Positions 12,195 to 23,400 of a stretch of 64,000 nucleotides of DNA are shown in pieces (position 1 is the first letter of the stretch; each line of letters opens with the position of its first letter). A model generated the notes under the pieces. That model was not told the origin of the DNA. It ran no database searches and saw nothing but the letters and a program-made list of their open reading frames with translations. This stretch comes from Heliocidaris erythrogramma (taxonomy: Eukaryota; Echinodermata; Echinoidea; Camarodonta; Echinometridae). Position numbers and translations under genes: made by a program. Where the stretch lies: positions 10,962,935-11,026,934 of the forward strand of contig CM046863.1 in assembly GCA_025617745.1 (NCBI GenBank), written 5' to 3'.

Positions 12195-12689
12195 TTATAC
12201 ATATTTATTACTACGATCCACAAAATTGTAGACACGAACATCCAGGGGAACATCAGGGGGAACATTCGGGGGAACATCTTGCATGTCTTGAATTTCTTCT
12301 ATTTGAACTGCCTGATGGCTCTTTGGACTCGGAGGCAGAGCTAGAAGCTGAGTTTCCCACAACCGCTTTCGGGCGGAGACCGCAGATGTTTTCTGGCAAT
12401 TTGTCGCGCGCTCAAGCTCGGTGACTGCAGCTGGAATGGGGAGGGGATGTTCGATTGTCGGGCCGTTTCCTCCCACAAAATGCTTGGAACAGATGTAGGT
12501 ATCCTTGGAGATTCGGTCTATTCCAAAGTCCTTTCGACCACACATTTTCATCCAGGTTATTTTGTCCAAATATGTCTTTGGTTTCGGGAAAGGGATGAAA
12601 AACACCGCCAGCATTTCAGGCCTTTTCCCAAAATATCGTGAATCGCTGTTGCACATTCCATAACACTAACAGCAATGTTTTCCTCCCAT
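12195..12689 (-). pseudogene. THAP zinc-finger protein, N-terminal part
   Basis: On the minus strand, from ATG 12689, the frame begins MGGKHCC and meets a TAG at 12668-12666. It continues as CYGMCNSDSRYFG with the first zinc cysteines, then FFIPFPKPKT, a tryptophan in ITWMKMCGR, and the second zinc pair in YICSKHFVGGNGPT. This is a C2CH THAP domain, a DNA-binding module of P-element-type and other transposases and of host factors. A linker with PPNVPPDVPLDV repeats follows. The in-frame stop makes this copy suspect, though an unrecognised intron is possible. No transposase core follows. Confidence 0.75.
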
Positions 12690-12968
12690 TTTGCGGAAAC
12701 TGTGGAGAAAAATCCTCTTTTGGCGTACTCTCTCATGTGAAATTAAACCTTGATTTAGATCTACGGTGTGCGATGTGAAGTAGAATTGATTTTCTTTCAA
12801 GTATTGATGAGATAAGCTTTGATGCGACGCACTCTATTAGTACTCTACACGTACTTCTATAGATGGGACTAATAGAGCAGCAGTCGACGTCGACAGTTCC
12901 TTTGCCCGAGGTTGCGGGCCGTGTGCAAAATTAAATGTCTTTGCATATACTAAGTAAACCGCCCTATT

Positions 12969-14929
12969 AAAGACGAACTATGATTAGTCAACATGATAAG
13001 ACCTGATATTTTGTTTTTAGCTTTGTTTTGGATTCTATTCTTTCATTTCATAGTGACAAAGCTTTTCGACCTGCACTCATCGGGTCACAACGCAGGAGTG
13101 AGAAAATACAAGAAAATACGAAAGTCAAAGAAGGGTGTGTACAGCGACCCGGATATGATCCAAGTACGCTAAAATAATCGAAGAGCCTGTACAAACTCCT
13201 TTTGTCGGAATAATAGCGGATCTCTCGACTGAATGAACAACCTCTGTAAGATGCTGAGAGCTGCGTGCTCGGGCAACACTAGTGAACTGAGTAGGGTTAT
13301 ACGCCTTGGAACAAGCCGGACTATTCTTCAAGTGCTGACCAATAGCAGAGTCGCAGTGATTGCGGCACTGCACATTAACCACGCCAGCAGCGCTTTTGCA
13401 ATTGCAAGAGACAGAAAATCAGAGAAGAAAAGGAGACCAAGCAGAAGGAACAAAAAAATAAATAAAAAAATAAATAAATGAGTGTGTTGCATAGTACACA
13501 AAATAAGATCAAAGCAAAGGGACCACCACATAAAAATAAACAAATTACGTAAAGTCCATACCGTATGGTTAAAATCAACATTGTCATTGATCTGTTTCTG
13601 TTTTCAATGAACATATATGCCCCATACCATATTGCACTTAACCAAGAAAAACACCCCGTAGTTGTACATGATATTTCACTGATGATGGGTAACCATCAGA
13701 CAGAAAGAATTGTTGACAGACCCCCCCCCCCCCCCCCCCTCCCTTGCCACATCTTGCCATGGTCATAGTACTTCCGATTTTTTTTGCGATCGTGACAACA
13801 GGAGCCATGACCCAATGTAGTGTGAGCGCGGGAGTTACGACTACATGCATTGCCCATAGTAGCGAGCATGCGTGCACTGTATTGCACTGCGTATAATATC
13901 GATGAGATGGTGAACTAGAATCGTGAAATCTGTCTAGATTTACTTCAAAATACCATCCTTTTGTTGCATGTGGCTGTTCCAATTGTTCAGGGAAGGGAAC
14001 AAATATGAATAAGAACTTGATAATAGAAGACTATTTGTAATAAGTATAATAAAAAGAGTTCGAGGCACGAATCATGGTTTGTGTATATTAAAACATTTAA
14101 TTCATCTGATGCTAAACTGAAGGTTAGAAAGTGATATTTGGATTAGTGTAGAACATAAATTGTTATTCAACATAGAAGAAACCACACACTTAGTCTGAGG
14201 ATGTTTTGCACAACACTGTACACTTTTGAAAGGAGAAATCCTTTACTTAATACACAGAAGATGGGTTTTTTACAAGATGTAAAACTTTCTGAACATTTAA
14301 AATCATTTTTAACTCCTATAATTAGCCTACAATTGTCTTTTTGTTTTGTTTAACGCCCCATCAGCACCTTATTGGGCTATATCGAGGCATAGTACGTATA
14401 TTTGATTATGAGAGTGATACTTTGTGCTTAAATATTGTGGAGTTACATTGCAATAATCCGTTCGTTACATACCCTACAACTACTAGATAGTGCCATTGTA
14501 CATGTCGATACTGTGCATATGTACCGTAGAGATATACAGTCAGAGAGAGAAAATAGATCGTACAACCACAACAAGACTTGCCAGATCACCCACCATAGAC
14601 ATATTTAATTATACAGTCGATTTGATGGACGAGATAGATTCCATACAACTAGTGCTAGTATTACTTAAATCAGTATTATATGACTGCTTCCAATCTATTT
14701 CAACTCCAAGTATGTACAATATTTAGATCTTGTGACCATAAAGGCATTAGGTTTACTAGTATTATCCACTACTCACTTAGACACTAGATAGACCTTCATG
14801 GAAACCCCAAATCTGAAGACCAAAATTTTTGCTGATAAGGAGAACAAACTTTTATTGCATTACTAGAGCATGGACCTACAAGTACTATGCCCATGCTAAG
14901 TTAGTAAGAGTAATTGAGTTGATAAATCT
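12969..14929. other. No gene recognised
   Basis: This stretch holds a C18 tract (13722-13739), A-rich AAATAAATAAAA runs near 13453-13478 and short open frames without recognisable domains. I see no element termini. Confidence 0.4.
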
Positions 14930-15230
14930 CCGTCTTTGATGAGGGTTGGCTCATCTTTATCTGTGATGAGGGGTGGTTTATCTCCATCTCTGATGAGGGT
15001 TGGCACATCTTCACTTCGGATGGGGGATGTCTCATCTTCCTCTATTTGGAGAGTTGGCTCATTTTCAACTCTGAAGGGGGTGGTTCATTTTCTCTGATGA
15101 AGGATGGCTCATCTTCATCTGTGATGAGAGGTGGTTCATCTCTGATGAGGGTTTGCTCATTTTCAACTCTGAAGGGGGTGGCTCATCTTCTCTGACGAGG
15201 GATGGCTCATCTGCATCTCTGAAGGATGTT
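14930..15230. repeat. Degenerate 33-bp minisatellite
   Basis: About nine diverged copies of a unit containing GATGAGGGTTGGCTCATC and TTCATCTCT. The 33-bp period keeps a minus-strand frame, so the repeats may once have been translated as the tail of the RAG1-N-like protein. Several copies have stops. Confidence 0.75.
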
Positions 15231-15851
15231 ACTGTGTTATTATGAAGTGGTGATATTGTGGCAGTACAAGAATTTATGTTAACATTATTAATATGAATTA
15301 ATTTATGGCAATTCTTGCACCGTATTTCTATTTCATATTTGTACCTGTCGACATTGGCAAAAAGGAGTGCCTCGGGGGATTTGGCGAGAGGGAGGGTCAT
15401 AGGACCCTGAACTGGGGGGGGGGGGGGGGTTCCTGTGGTTCCAGGGTGCTGAAGGGGAATGTTATTGGTTCTTCGGGGAACAGGAATTCCTCTGTTAGAC
15501 TATCTCTACGCCTCCTTTTCTTTGGCTTGCTTCCTGGCATAGCCGTCCTTTTTACCCAGGTGCAAATGCATCATTATGTTTCACCCATCGAACCCGTTGG
15601 CAAACATCTAATTTGTAATTGGGACGAGCCTTCAAACATGCGCAGCATGGCGGGCATATCGATTTAGGATGCATTTCTGGATCATCATTTGTTGTATTAA
15701 TGGCATATTTCATTAGTTTGCTCGCAAAAGACTTGATAGGATACCGTTTACGATGTCGTGGTATCTTCTCACCACACAACCGACATAGGACTAATAGCCA
15801 TTGGGAATGGAGAACTTCCCTACCATTAGTATTACAATTACGTGCACTCAT
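14930..15851 (-). pseudogene. RAG1 N-terminal-like zinc protein fragment with degenerate C-terminal repeats
   Basis: Minus strand from ATG 15851: about 30 residues lead to VLCRLCGEKIP, then RYPIKSF, a spacer, and NDDPEMHPKSICPPCCACL, followed by VRWVKHNDAF. The order CxxC, acidic HP.xxC.xxC and W..H matches the zinc dimerisation part of the RAG1 N-terminal region and related N-RAG proteins of invertebrates (from memory, not searched). The frame stops near 15550. A second frame then runs from KPKKRRRR through a proline run to IRCKNCHKL. Downstream, 14930-15230 codes for or decays into an 11-residue repeat (SSEMKMSHP-like). No transposase or RAG1 catalytic core is present. Probably a pseudogene or a partial gene with a missed exon junction. 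Confidence 0.5.
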
Positions 15852-16440
15852 GATACATAAAAAGGGTTTAATTCAAAAGACGGGCGTCGAATGAAAAATG
15901 TCTGTTCTGACCAAAGGAATCCTATACCTCTAGCAAAATCTTTCCCCCTGTATGGTGAATAGCCCTAGAAATCAAATATCTTGTCCCTTTGTGAAAAAAA
16001 TTGTTTTCATGACATATGGAGTATTAATGGTTAGTATTATGACAATGGAGATGTTAATGACCTTCCCTCAAGAGTGATGATCGGGAAATGAGCTTAGATG
16101 TGCGATTGAATGATTTAAAATTATTATTTTGAAGGTTTGGGAACAGAAACAGACGCATCCTGAACTATAACATGCTTAACCCATTTCAACTACTTAATTG
16201 GAATTTTAAACATTTTTTGAAGTATTGGAAAGTAAAAATACAAAAAAATATTGTTTGCGCTCTCATGTGACCTTATTAAGCAGAATCGGCAAATAATCAG
16301 AGGCCTCTCGCGCCAGCACCCACACCTACTGGTCGTGTATTCAACGAACATACGTGAGTGTGAAAGCAAACAAACCGTTCCTCAAGAGCCCGCTAACTTG
16401 GAGCGGTCCAGCAGGGAGTGTGAAAGGCCTCACGTCCAAT

Positions 16441-16677
16441 GTTTAGTATGCAGCATTTGACAAACTATGGGGCCTCTGTTTTCCACGGTTCGCCTTCATT
16501 TTCTGATTGATTTTATTGAACCTCTAATATGCTTTATCAACCATGCATGTTGTTACAAGTTTACTTCTATACAATAAATTCATTGTAGATGCACAAAATA
16601 AAAGGAAAGCATTCAACTCATGTGTATATGGTGTAAACGTTGGCGTCTCGCCGGGGGGCCAAGAAAGGGTAACTGTT
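16441..16677 (+). repeat. Direct repeat, copy 1
   Basis: About 237 bp, starting near GCAGCATTTGACAAACTATG and ending at GGCGTCTCGCCGGGGGGCCA, recur at 17161-17395 in the same orientation. I estimate 80-85 percent identity by eye. No coding potential was recognised. Confidence 0.85.
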
Positions 16678-17160
16678 CTACTTGTATAGAAAAAGAGAAA
16701 GACCTGTCTACGCCAATGATCATCTGAAAAACAAATCAGGGGCGAGTTATACAGTTACACCCTCTCCCTGATGGAAACTTTTTCCCGTTTTTATATTTTT
16801 GTAATATACACCCATACCTCTTAATTCTGCCAACATTTCTTCCATAAGCCCTGATGGGGAACAAAATTACCCCAGTTTTTAGGAGTCGAGTGACAACCCA
16901 TCCCGACTTAAAATTAAGTGCGTCAGTTTTGTGTTTTGGTTATGTTTGGCCAACTACTTCTTTCTTACAAAGTTTGGCGCATATGTAAGATGGGTTGAAA
17001 TCGACCCGACTTACAATGAATGGGCCGGGGGGCTCTGGGGCCAAACCCGGCATCTTAGTTCAGGTTGACAAGCTTTTGTGATTAACATGGATGGAACAGT
17101 AACTTTATGGGGTCAAATCTCATACGGGGTGACTATTTTGGGACAGCTCCTGGCGTATAA

Positions 17161-17395
17161 TGTTCAGTATCCAGCATTTGACAAACTATGGGCCCCTCAA
17201 TTTTCCACGGTTCGCTTCATTTTCAGATTGATCCTCTATTGGACCTCTAATATGCTTTGTCAACCAGGCATGTTGCTTACAAATTTATTTCCATACAATA
17301 GATTCATTGTACATTCTCGAAATAGAAAGCATTCAGCCCATGTATCTATGGTTTAAGCACTGGCGTCTCGCGGGGGGCCAAGAACGGGTGACTGT
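17161..17395 (+). repeat. Direct repeat, copy 2
   Basis: Second copy of the block at 16441-16677, starting 720 bp downstream. Sequence between the copies is not itself duplicated. Confidence 0.85.
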
Positions 17396-17936
17396 CCACA
17401 ATCGATTTGCAGTAGAGAAGAAGGAGATAGAGATAAAGGTGAAAAATAATTGCTTTTCTTGCTTGTTTCGTGTATCTGACGATATAATTTTTTTCCCAAT
17501 ACGACGACACAATGACTACGAGTCAAGAGAGTCCTACACACTCAATTGGCCTGCAAACATGCATTGATTATACTTCACCTGCCGTGCATTTCGAGGTCAC
17601 ACCACACCAACAAGCTACAATTAAAATTTCAAGGTTGAAAGGAAACAAACCAGAAACTGGAATTTGCTTTTCATAGTTCCGCGGCTGTAAGACAGACATG
17701 TACTCATTGTATTTTTTTAAGCATCGATATTCCTTGTTACCTCAGACAGCAGCTACCATTACTGTATCAACACAGATAATACATTGAGAGGATTGTGACT
17801 GCTTCTCAAATATATCTTCATTTATTACATTTTGACACCGCTCATTGACTTTTAGTTTCTTCTCTACTTCATTAAACAACCTGATACAAACATTTCCGTA
17901 TCCCTTTTTACCAATTCACCTTTCAAGCACCCACAA

Positions 17937-18185
17937 AGTGCCTCTTTTTACTCTGGATAAGTGCCCCATTTTCTTTTAAATAAATTACTTGTTATAAGTG
18001 TCCTTTCCCCTCCTGGTGAGTGCCCCTCTTTACTTCTGATAAGTTCCACTCTTCTTTTCCATGAATTCCATTTACCCACTTGTTAAGTGCCCCTTTTCAA
18101 ATCTGATCAAATCTGATGAGTGCCCATTCTTTACTTCTGATAAGTGACAATTTTCCTTTCTTGTATATGCCCCTTTCCCATTTTC
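17937..18185 (+). repeat. Degenerate tandem repeat, about 27 bp
   Basis: Repeated words ACTTCTGATAAGTGCCCC and TTTTCCTTT occur about eight times with strong divergence. Non-coding. Confidence 0.7.
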
Positions 18186-18379
18186 TATAAACATCGGATC
18201 TAGCTCTTCTCTCCTAGGCCTTGATTTTGCAGATACGAATAGTTTCTCTCCTCTCGATGACAGCCAGCTCGACTCTCCAACTTATGATAATTTTCCTGCC
18301 ACATCAACACCAACGTGATAGTCCCTCATCAGCTCGTCCTCACTTTTCATCCCCACAACCTCGCTGATCGAGGAGAAAA

Positions 18380-19400
18380 CGGAAGGTCTCAAGGTCATGA
18401 CTTTAAATTGTAATGGACTTAAAGGGAGTAGGGGATGTAGATATCACTCAACACTCTCCGGACATTATCTTAGGCTGTTGATCAAAGCTCAACACTGATA
18501 TCCCAACGTACTCCAGCTTACTACATAGTGTTTCGACATCTCACAAATTCTCTATTCCAGGTGGTGCGTGAAGTCACCCGACCGTCATCTGGAAATACTC
18601 TTGATCTGATATGTACTTCAAATCCTGGTCTTGTGGACAATGTCGAGGTGCTACCTGGAATCTCCGATCACCACCTGCTGATTTACACCATCAAATCATG
18701 TCCCAAGCTCCAGCCAAAGCCACCATGGAAGATTCATCAGTTCAACAAGGTAGATATTAATCAACTTAAACAAGCTACAGGGGACTTCTCTGATGCGTTT
18801 CTCCTCTCAGATCCTGAAAAACGTTCTGTGGAGACAAACTGGATGATGATTTCAGATTTCCTCAGTAAATGTTTGGCTGAGCTTGTCCCGTCAAAGATGA
18901 GCAGAGGAAGGAGAAATCTCCCATAGATTGCACAGGCCATTAAACAGAACATGAGGAAAAGAGACCGACTGTACAAAAAAACTCGTCATCAGAATACTGG
19001 AGCTGACTGGGAAGTCTTCAGAAGGTTTAGCCAAGACTGTCAATAAAGCCCACGATGAATACATCAAAAACATCATAGGAGCCGGCTTAAATGATAATCC
19101 TAAAGCCTTTTGGTCTTATATCAAAAGCTGCCGTACCGAACAGATTGGAATTACCTCCCCTGCGCACAGCTTCAAAACTGTGTTCCGTGCTGCAGACAAG
19201 GCTGAGGCATTGGAACAATTCCACACCATTTCCACACCATGTTCACTCAAGAAAACACTCGGAGCTTACCCATCTATTGGCCATCTACACATTGACAGGA
19301 GAGGAGTGGAGAAGCAGTTACAGCAACTCAACTCCTCCAAAGCTAGCGGGCCTGATGAAATTCCACCTAAGCTTCTTAAGCTTATAGCCCGCGAGTCCTT
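18380..19400 (+). pseudogene. LINE ORF2 fragment (endonuclease to RT start)
   Basis: The fragment begins with the APE start (TLNCNGLKG near 18403) and is internally deleted. It continues at 18528-18926 with the endonuclease C-terminus (GNTLDLICTSNP, GISDHHLL), then a broken linker (NPKAFWSYIKSCRTEQIGI near 19100), and ends in the RT finger block LNSSKASGPDEIPPKLLKL at about 19385. The RT palm is absent, so the copy is truncated at both ends. It differs from the other LINEs in the window and looks like a separate lineage of the L2/CR1 type. Confidence 0.8.
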
Positions 19401-20090
19401 CTTTGTGTACACCCGTAATACAGACACATAACAACCATACGGACCATACCTCCACTTGCACGCACGCACATTAACATGGTGGGTATTACTTCAAGGAACC
19501 CCGGACCACTTAGGAAATTCTTCAGTAATGACACTTCGTCGTCCATCATGTCCTGAATCTGATTAAAATTATACAGTATAGTCAGTAGCTACATATCGTG
19601 TGTTAATATAAAGCGCGCGCCTAGGTCAAACGAGTTTGTATGAAAAAAAAATAAAAATGACAATTTTCAAGCAAAAATGTTATCGTTTTTCTGGTTTTTA
19701 TTCCTTTGTTTTCTAAGTACTACGCAACGTTACGGATTGTTTTTTTTTTAATGCCATCATTTACTTGAAATTATCTTTTCTTAAATCCTTTTCAAGGTTT
19801 TCTTGCTGTTTTTAAAAGTTTGTATTGATTTGTTTTAATCAAAGCTAAAACAATATTAAACTGCACCTTTAAATTGGGGTCTATTTGAACTAGTGTTTCA
19901 TATGAATTATTTCACTTGCCCTGATTGCTGATTATTATTATCATCTAATTATGAATGGTCTGATTATATGAGACTATCAAATTTCTTGGGTCTGATAACA
20001 TGAGACTATCAAACGATACTTTCAAAAGGAACGTTATTCGCCAAAATGATACCAAATCCGCCTGCCCTTTCGCCGATCAGACTACCAAAT
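19401..20090. other. No gene recognised
   Basis: AT-rich. Near 19957-20012 a short direct repeat contains TGAGACTATCAAA twice. Confidence 0.4.
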
Positions 20091-20096
20091 CCGCCG

Positions 20097-20142
20097 GGCG
20101 GATTGTGTACCGTCACCATGTCGTGACGGTACACAATCTGCC
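20097..20142. repeat. Perfect-arm hairpin
   Basis: GCGGATTGTGTACCGTCAC pairs with GTGACGGTACACAATCTGC around a 6-nt loop, with one mismatch. It may be the centre of a small palindromic element, as ATCCGCC words lie on both sides. Confidence 0.75.
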
Positions 20143-20477
20143 GCGAAACACGATCCGCCGTCACACCGGCAAGCCAGGAAAACGCGACCGCAGAAAGGTA
20201 AAAATTATTGAGAGTTACATCGGGGATACGACAGAAAAGAAAGAGAGAGAGAGGGAGTGAGAGAAAAAGAGAGGGAGAGGGAGAGAAGTGTGGGAGAGAG
20301 TGCGGCTTGATACTGACGAGATATAGATGTAGACTTGCTATTTGAGTAATCAGGTAAAATAAACATCAACAGAGAGGAAAAGAGGTAGAGAGAGACAGGG
20401 AGAAGGGGAAGGGTGGCATGAGAGAGATATAAGTATAAGGTCAAGCATGCAGGGGATAGAAAAGGGACGCGGGACAG

Positions 20478-23400
20478 TATGGGGCGCCAAGTGTAAAGTG
20501 GCTATTCCGTTACAATATTGCCTCATTTCGTGACAAAATTCACTCAAAACTGTCTTCTGTTACAAAATTATGGAACAACGGTTCATTTTGTTACAAAATG
20601 AATTTGGAAAAGTAATTCTGTAACAAAATGATTCTGACCACTTTCATTCTGTAACAAAAATTTATTTCGTGACAAAATCATTCACACTTCCATTTTATTT
20701 TGTAACGAAATCATTTTATTACAAAATTGACATTACAAAATAATTTTGTCCACTTTCATTTTGTAACGAAATCATTCTGTTACAAAATAGTATGGACGAA
20801 ATGATTTTGTCTACGTCGTTTTGTAACAAAACCATTCTGTTACAAAATTGACAAAATAATTTTGTCCATTCTATTTTGTAACAGAATCATTCTGTTACAA
20901 AATAGAATTAACAAAATGATTTTGTCCATTTTCATTTCGTATGACAAAATCATTCTGTTACAAAATAGAATTAACAAAATCATTTTGTCCATTTTCATTT
21001 TGTAATCGTTTCTCTTGCTTTTGTAATCGTTACTCTTTATTTTGTAATCGTTACCCACAACAGCCAACAACAGCCAACAACCGCCAACAACAGCCAACAG
21101 CAGCCAACAGCCGAAAACAAATCCCAGATCAGCCAAGAGATAATAAAGAGGGACTTTTAAGATTGCTAGGGCTTATTTCAGTAATTTTCAATCAGAAATT
21201 GGCCAGAAAATATTATTTCAGGACCTAAAATCACGAAATAATCAAAGAACAAGTTGTGATCGACTCATATATATTTTAATACGATTATTATTATTATTAT
21301 ACGTAATCTGATTGGTCAATTTGTCTGAGAGATAATTCCGTATTCTTGACCAATAAATTATAGTGTACACTTTAAGAGATAAAATCGTTGCACCCTGCTT
21401 GTTCTCACGGAATACGGGAAATATCTACGTTCTGGTTGCATATTCCATTCGGCCACAAGCAGGGTGTAACTAATATTATTTTTTAACCAATAACCATAAG
21501 GGTATGGAAGTACAAGTACAAAATGAAGTAGTGGCAAACATAATGAGACTTAATTTTTAAAGAAAAAAAAAATAATATTCATATGTTTTATATTTTAAAG
21601 TTTTCCTCCCCTATTTTTTCGTTTTCCTTTTCTCCATTCCAATTCCCTCCCCCCCCCCCCCTAAAAAAAGGGGGGGAGGGAATTGTTGAAGATAGTAGGT
21701 CCTTTGCATAGAAACATATCACGTGGAAAGAAAAAAAATGATCATTATCCTGAGTATCTCTGTCGCTCTCAGACATTACAGAAATATTGAGTAATAGGTT
21801 ATAATACACTCAGGCAACAAAAAGTAAGTTCAACCATGCTAAGATTTTATCATGACTCAATAAATAGTTGATGAAGTTCGTTCATACAAATAGCAAAGTT
21901 TACATAATTTGATAACCCATATATTCATTGGTTATTTTTTCAAGATTGATCAGGTTTTCATAATAAAATTAGTAAGTTATTATTCATTTATTTTGTCTTC
22001 TTTATTTTTCATTACATGATTGGCCTGTTAGGTTATGCATTATGCATAAGAAGATTACCAGGAAGTGCATTAAACAAACTGGCTCCAATATATGCAAAAT
22101 AATTCCTTTTATATTATGTCCTTGGGCGGGGTGCTTGGAGGGGGCATTTTAATATTTGTTTGTAACTTCATATAATATATAAGTAAAGAGAAGTAAAATC
22201 ACTCTCAGCGCCAGGATGTTTTTCAGGGAGTTGACACTCTAAACATAATTTTTTTTATACAATTACAAATTTGTGATAAACTTTATATATGAATGAATAA
22301 GTATCATTATATATCAACATGAATTAAGCTATTTATTGTTATTATCATGGACATTAGCATCATCTTTATCATCCACAAGAGTGAAAGGCTAGAGGAAAAC
22401 ACCGAAACTGTTTTATCTTCAATAGGAAAGAAAAGAAAAGAAATTAATCTATATATATACATGTACCTGGATATATATCTTGACATTCTTCATTATCTCC
22501 TTGTATTTATTCACGTATTTATTATCTAGTTATTCAATAAATTTTAGTTTTCATTAAGTGGACCATGGGGGGGGGGGGGGGGATGGAATAACTTGTTGGC
22601 GGATGCATGCAGGGCCTAGGAGGTACGTGCCCCCGCACCCCTGCAAACCTTTTTCCCCCTTCCTTCAATTTATTTCACTTAATTTCTTTTTCTCTTAATT
22701 CTTATCAAAATGAAAAGCTTTGGAAGTATTGTTCACCTATTTTATCATTTATTCATTTTCATATCCCTTCTTTCTATCTTTATTTTTCATTGTGGGTTAG
22801 GGTGAGGGGCTTTTACAGTACGGACCCCTTCACCGCCCTCACCCCCCCCCCCCCCAAAAAAAAGGGGGAAGAAAGAAAAGGAAAAGGAAAAAATAGGGGA
22901 GGAAAACTTTAAAATATAAAACATATGAATATTATTTTTTTTTTCTTAAAAAATTAAGTCTCATTATGTTTGCCACTACTTCATTTTGTACTTGTACTTC
23001 CATTTCCTTATGGTTATTGGTTAAAAAATAATATTAGTTACACCCTGCTTGTGGCCGCATGGAATATGCAACCAGAACGTAGGTATTTCCCGTATTCCGT
23101 GAGAACAAGCAGGGTGCAACGATTTTATCCCTTAAAGTGTACACCTATAATTTATTGGTCAAGAATACGGAATTATCTCTCAGACAAATTGACCAATCAG
23201 ATTACGTATAATAATAATAATCGTATTAAAATATATATGAATCGATCACAACTTGTTCTTTGATTATTTCGTGATTTTTAGGTCCTGAAATAATATTTTC
23301 TGGTCAATTTCTGATTGAAAAATTACTGAAATAAGCCCTAGCAATCTTGAAAGTCCCTCTTTATTATCTCTTGGCTGCTCTGGGATTTGTTTTCGGCTGT

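Larger units (their letters stand above)
11168..12968. mobile_element. TIR DNA transposon carrying SAP and THAP coding pieces
   Basis: A perfect 15-bp inverted repeat, AATAGGGCGGTTTAC at 11168-11182 and its complement at 12954-12968, bounds 1.8 kb. If the element proper begins AGGGCGG, an AT dinucleotide lies on each side, compatible with a 2-bp AT target duplication. Just inside the left TIR a SAP exon reads rightward. Just inside the right TIR a THAP frame reads leftward. Eukaryotic ISL2EU-type transposons have 2-bp duplications and THAP/nuclease proteins as I recall, so that class is a candidate. It is probably an internally deleted derivative, as no catalytic domain is visible. Confidence 0.65.

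Noticed and set aside
13125-13614. Overlapping open frames on both strands
   Set aside because: Low-complexity hydrophobic or lysine-rich translations with no domain and no splice context.
14930-15230. Regular repeats that could suggest a CRISPR or coding tandem array on the plus strand
   Set aside because: Copies are contiguous and diverged, and the only meaningful frame is on the minus strand downstream of the zinc domain.
15305-15667. 120-codon plus-strand frame
   Set aside because: Shadow of the minus-strand RAG1-N-like fragment, containing a glycine run from a G tract.
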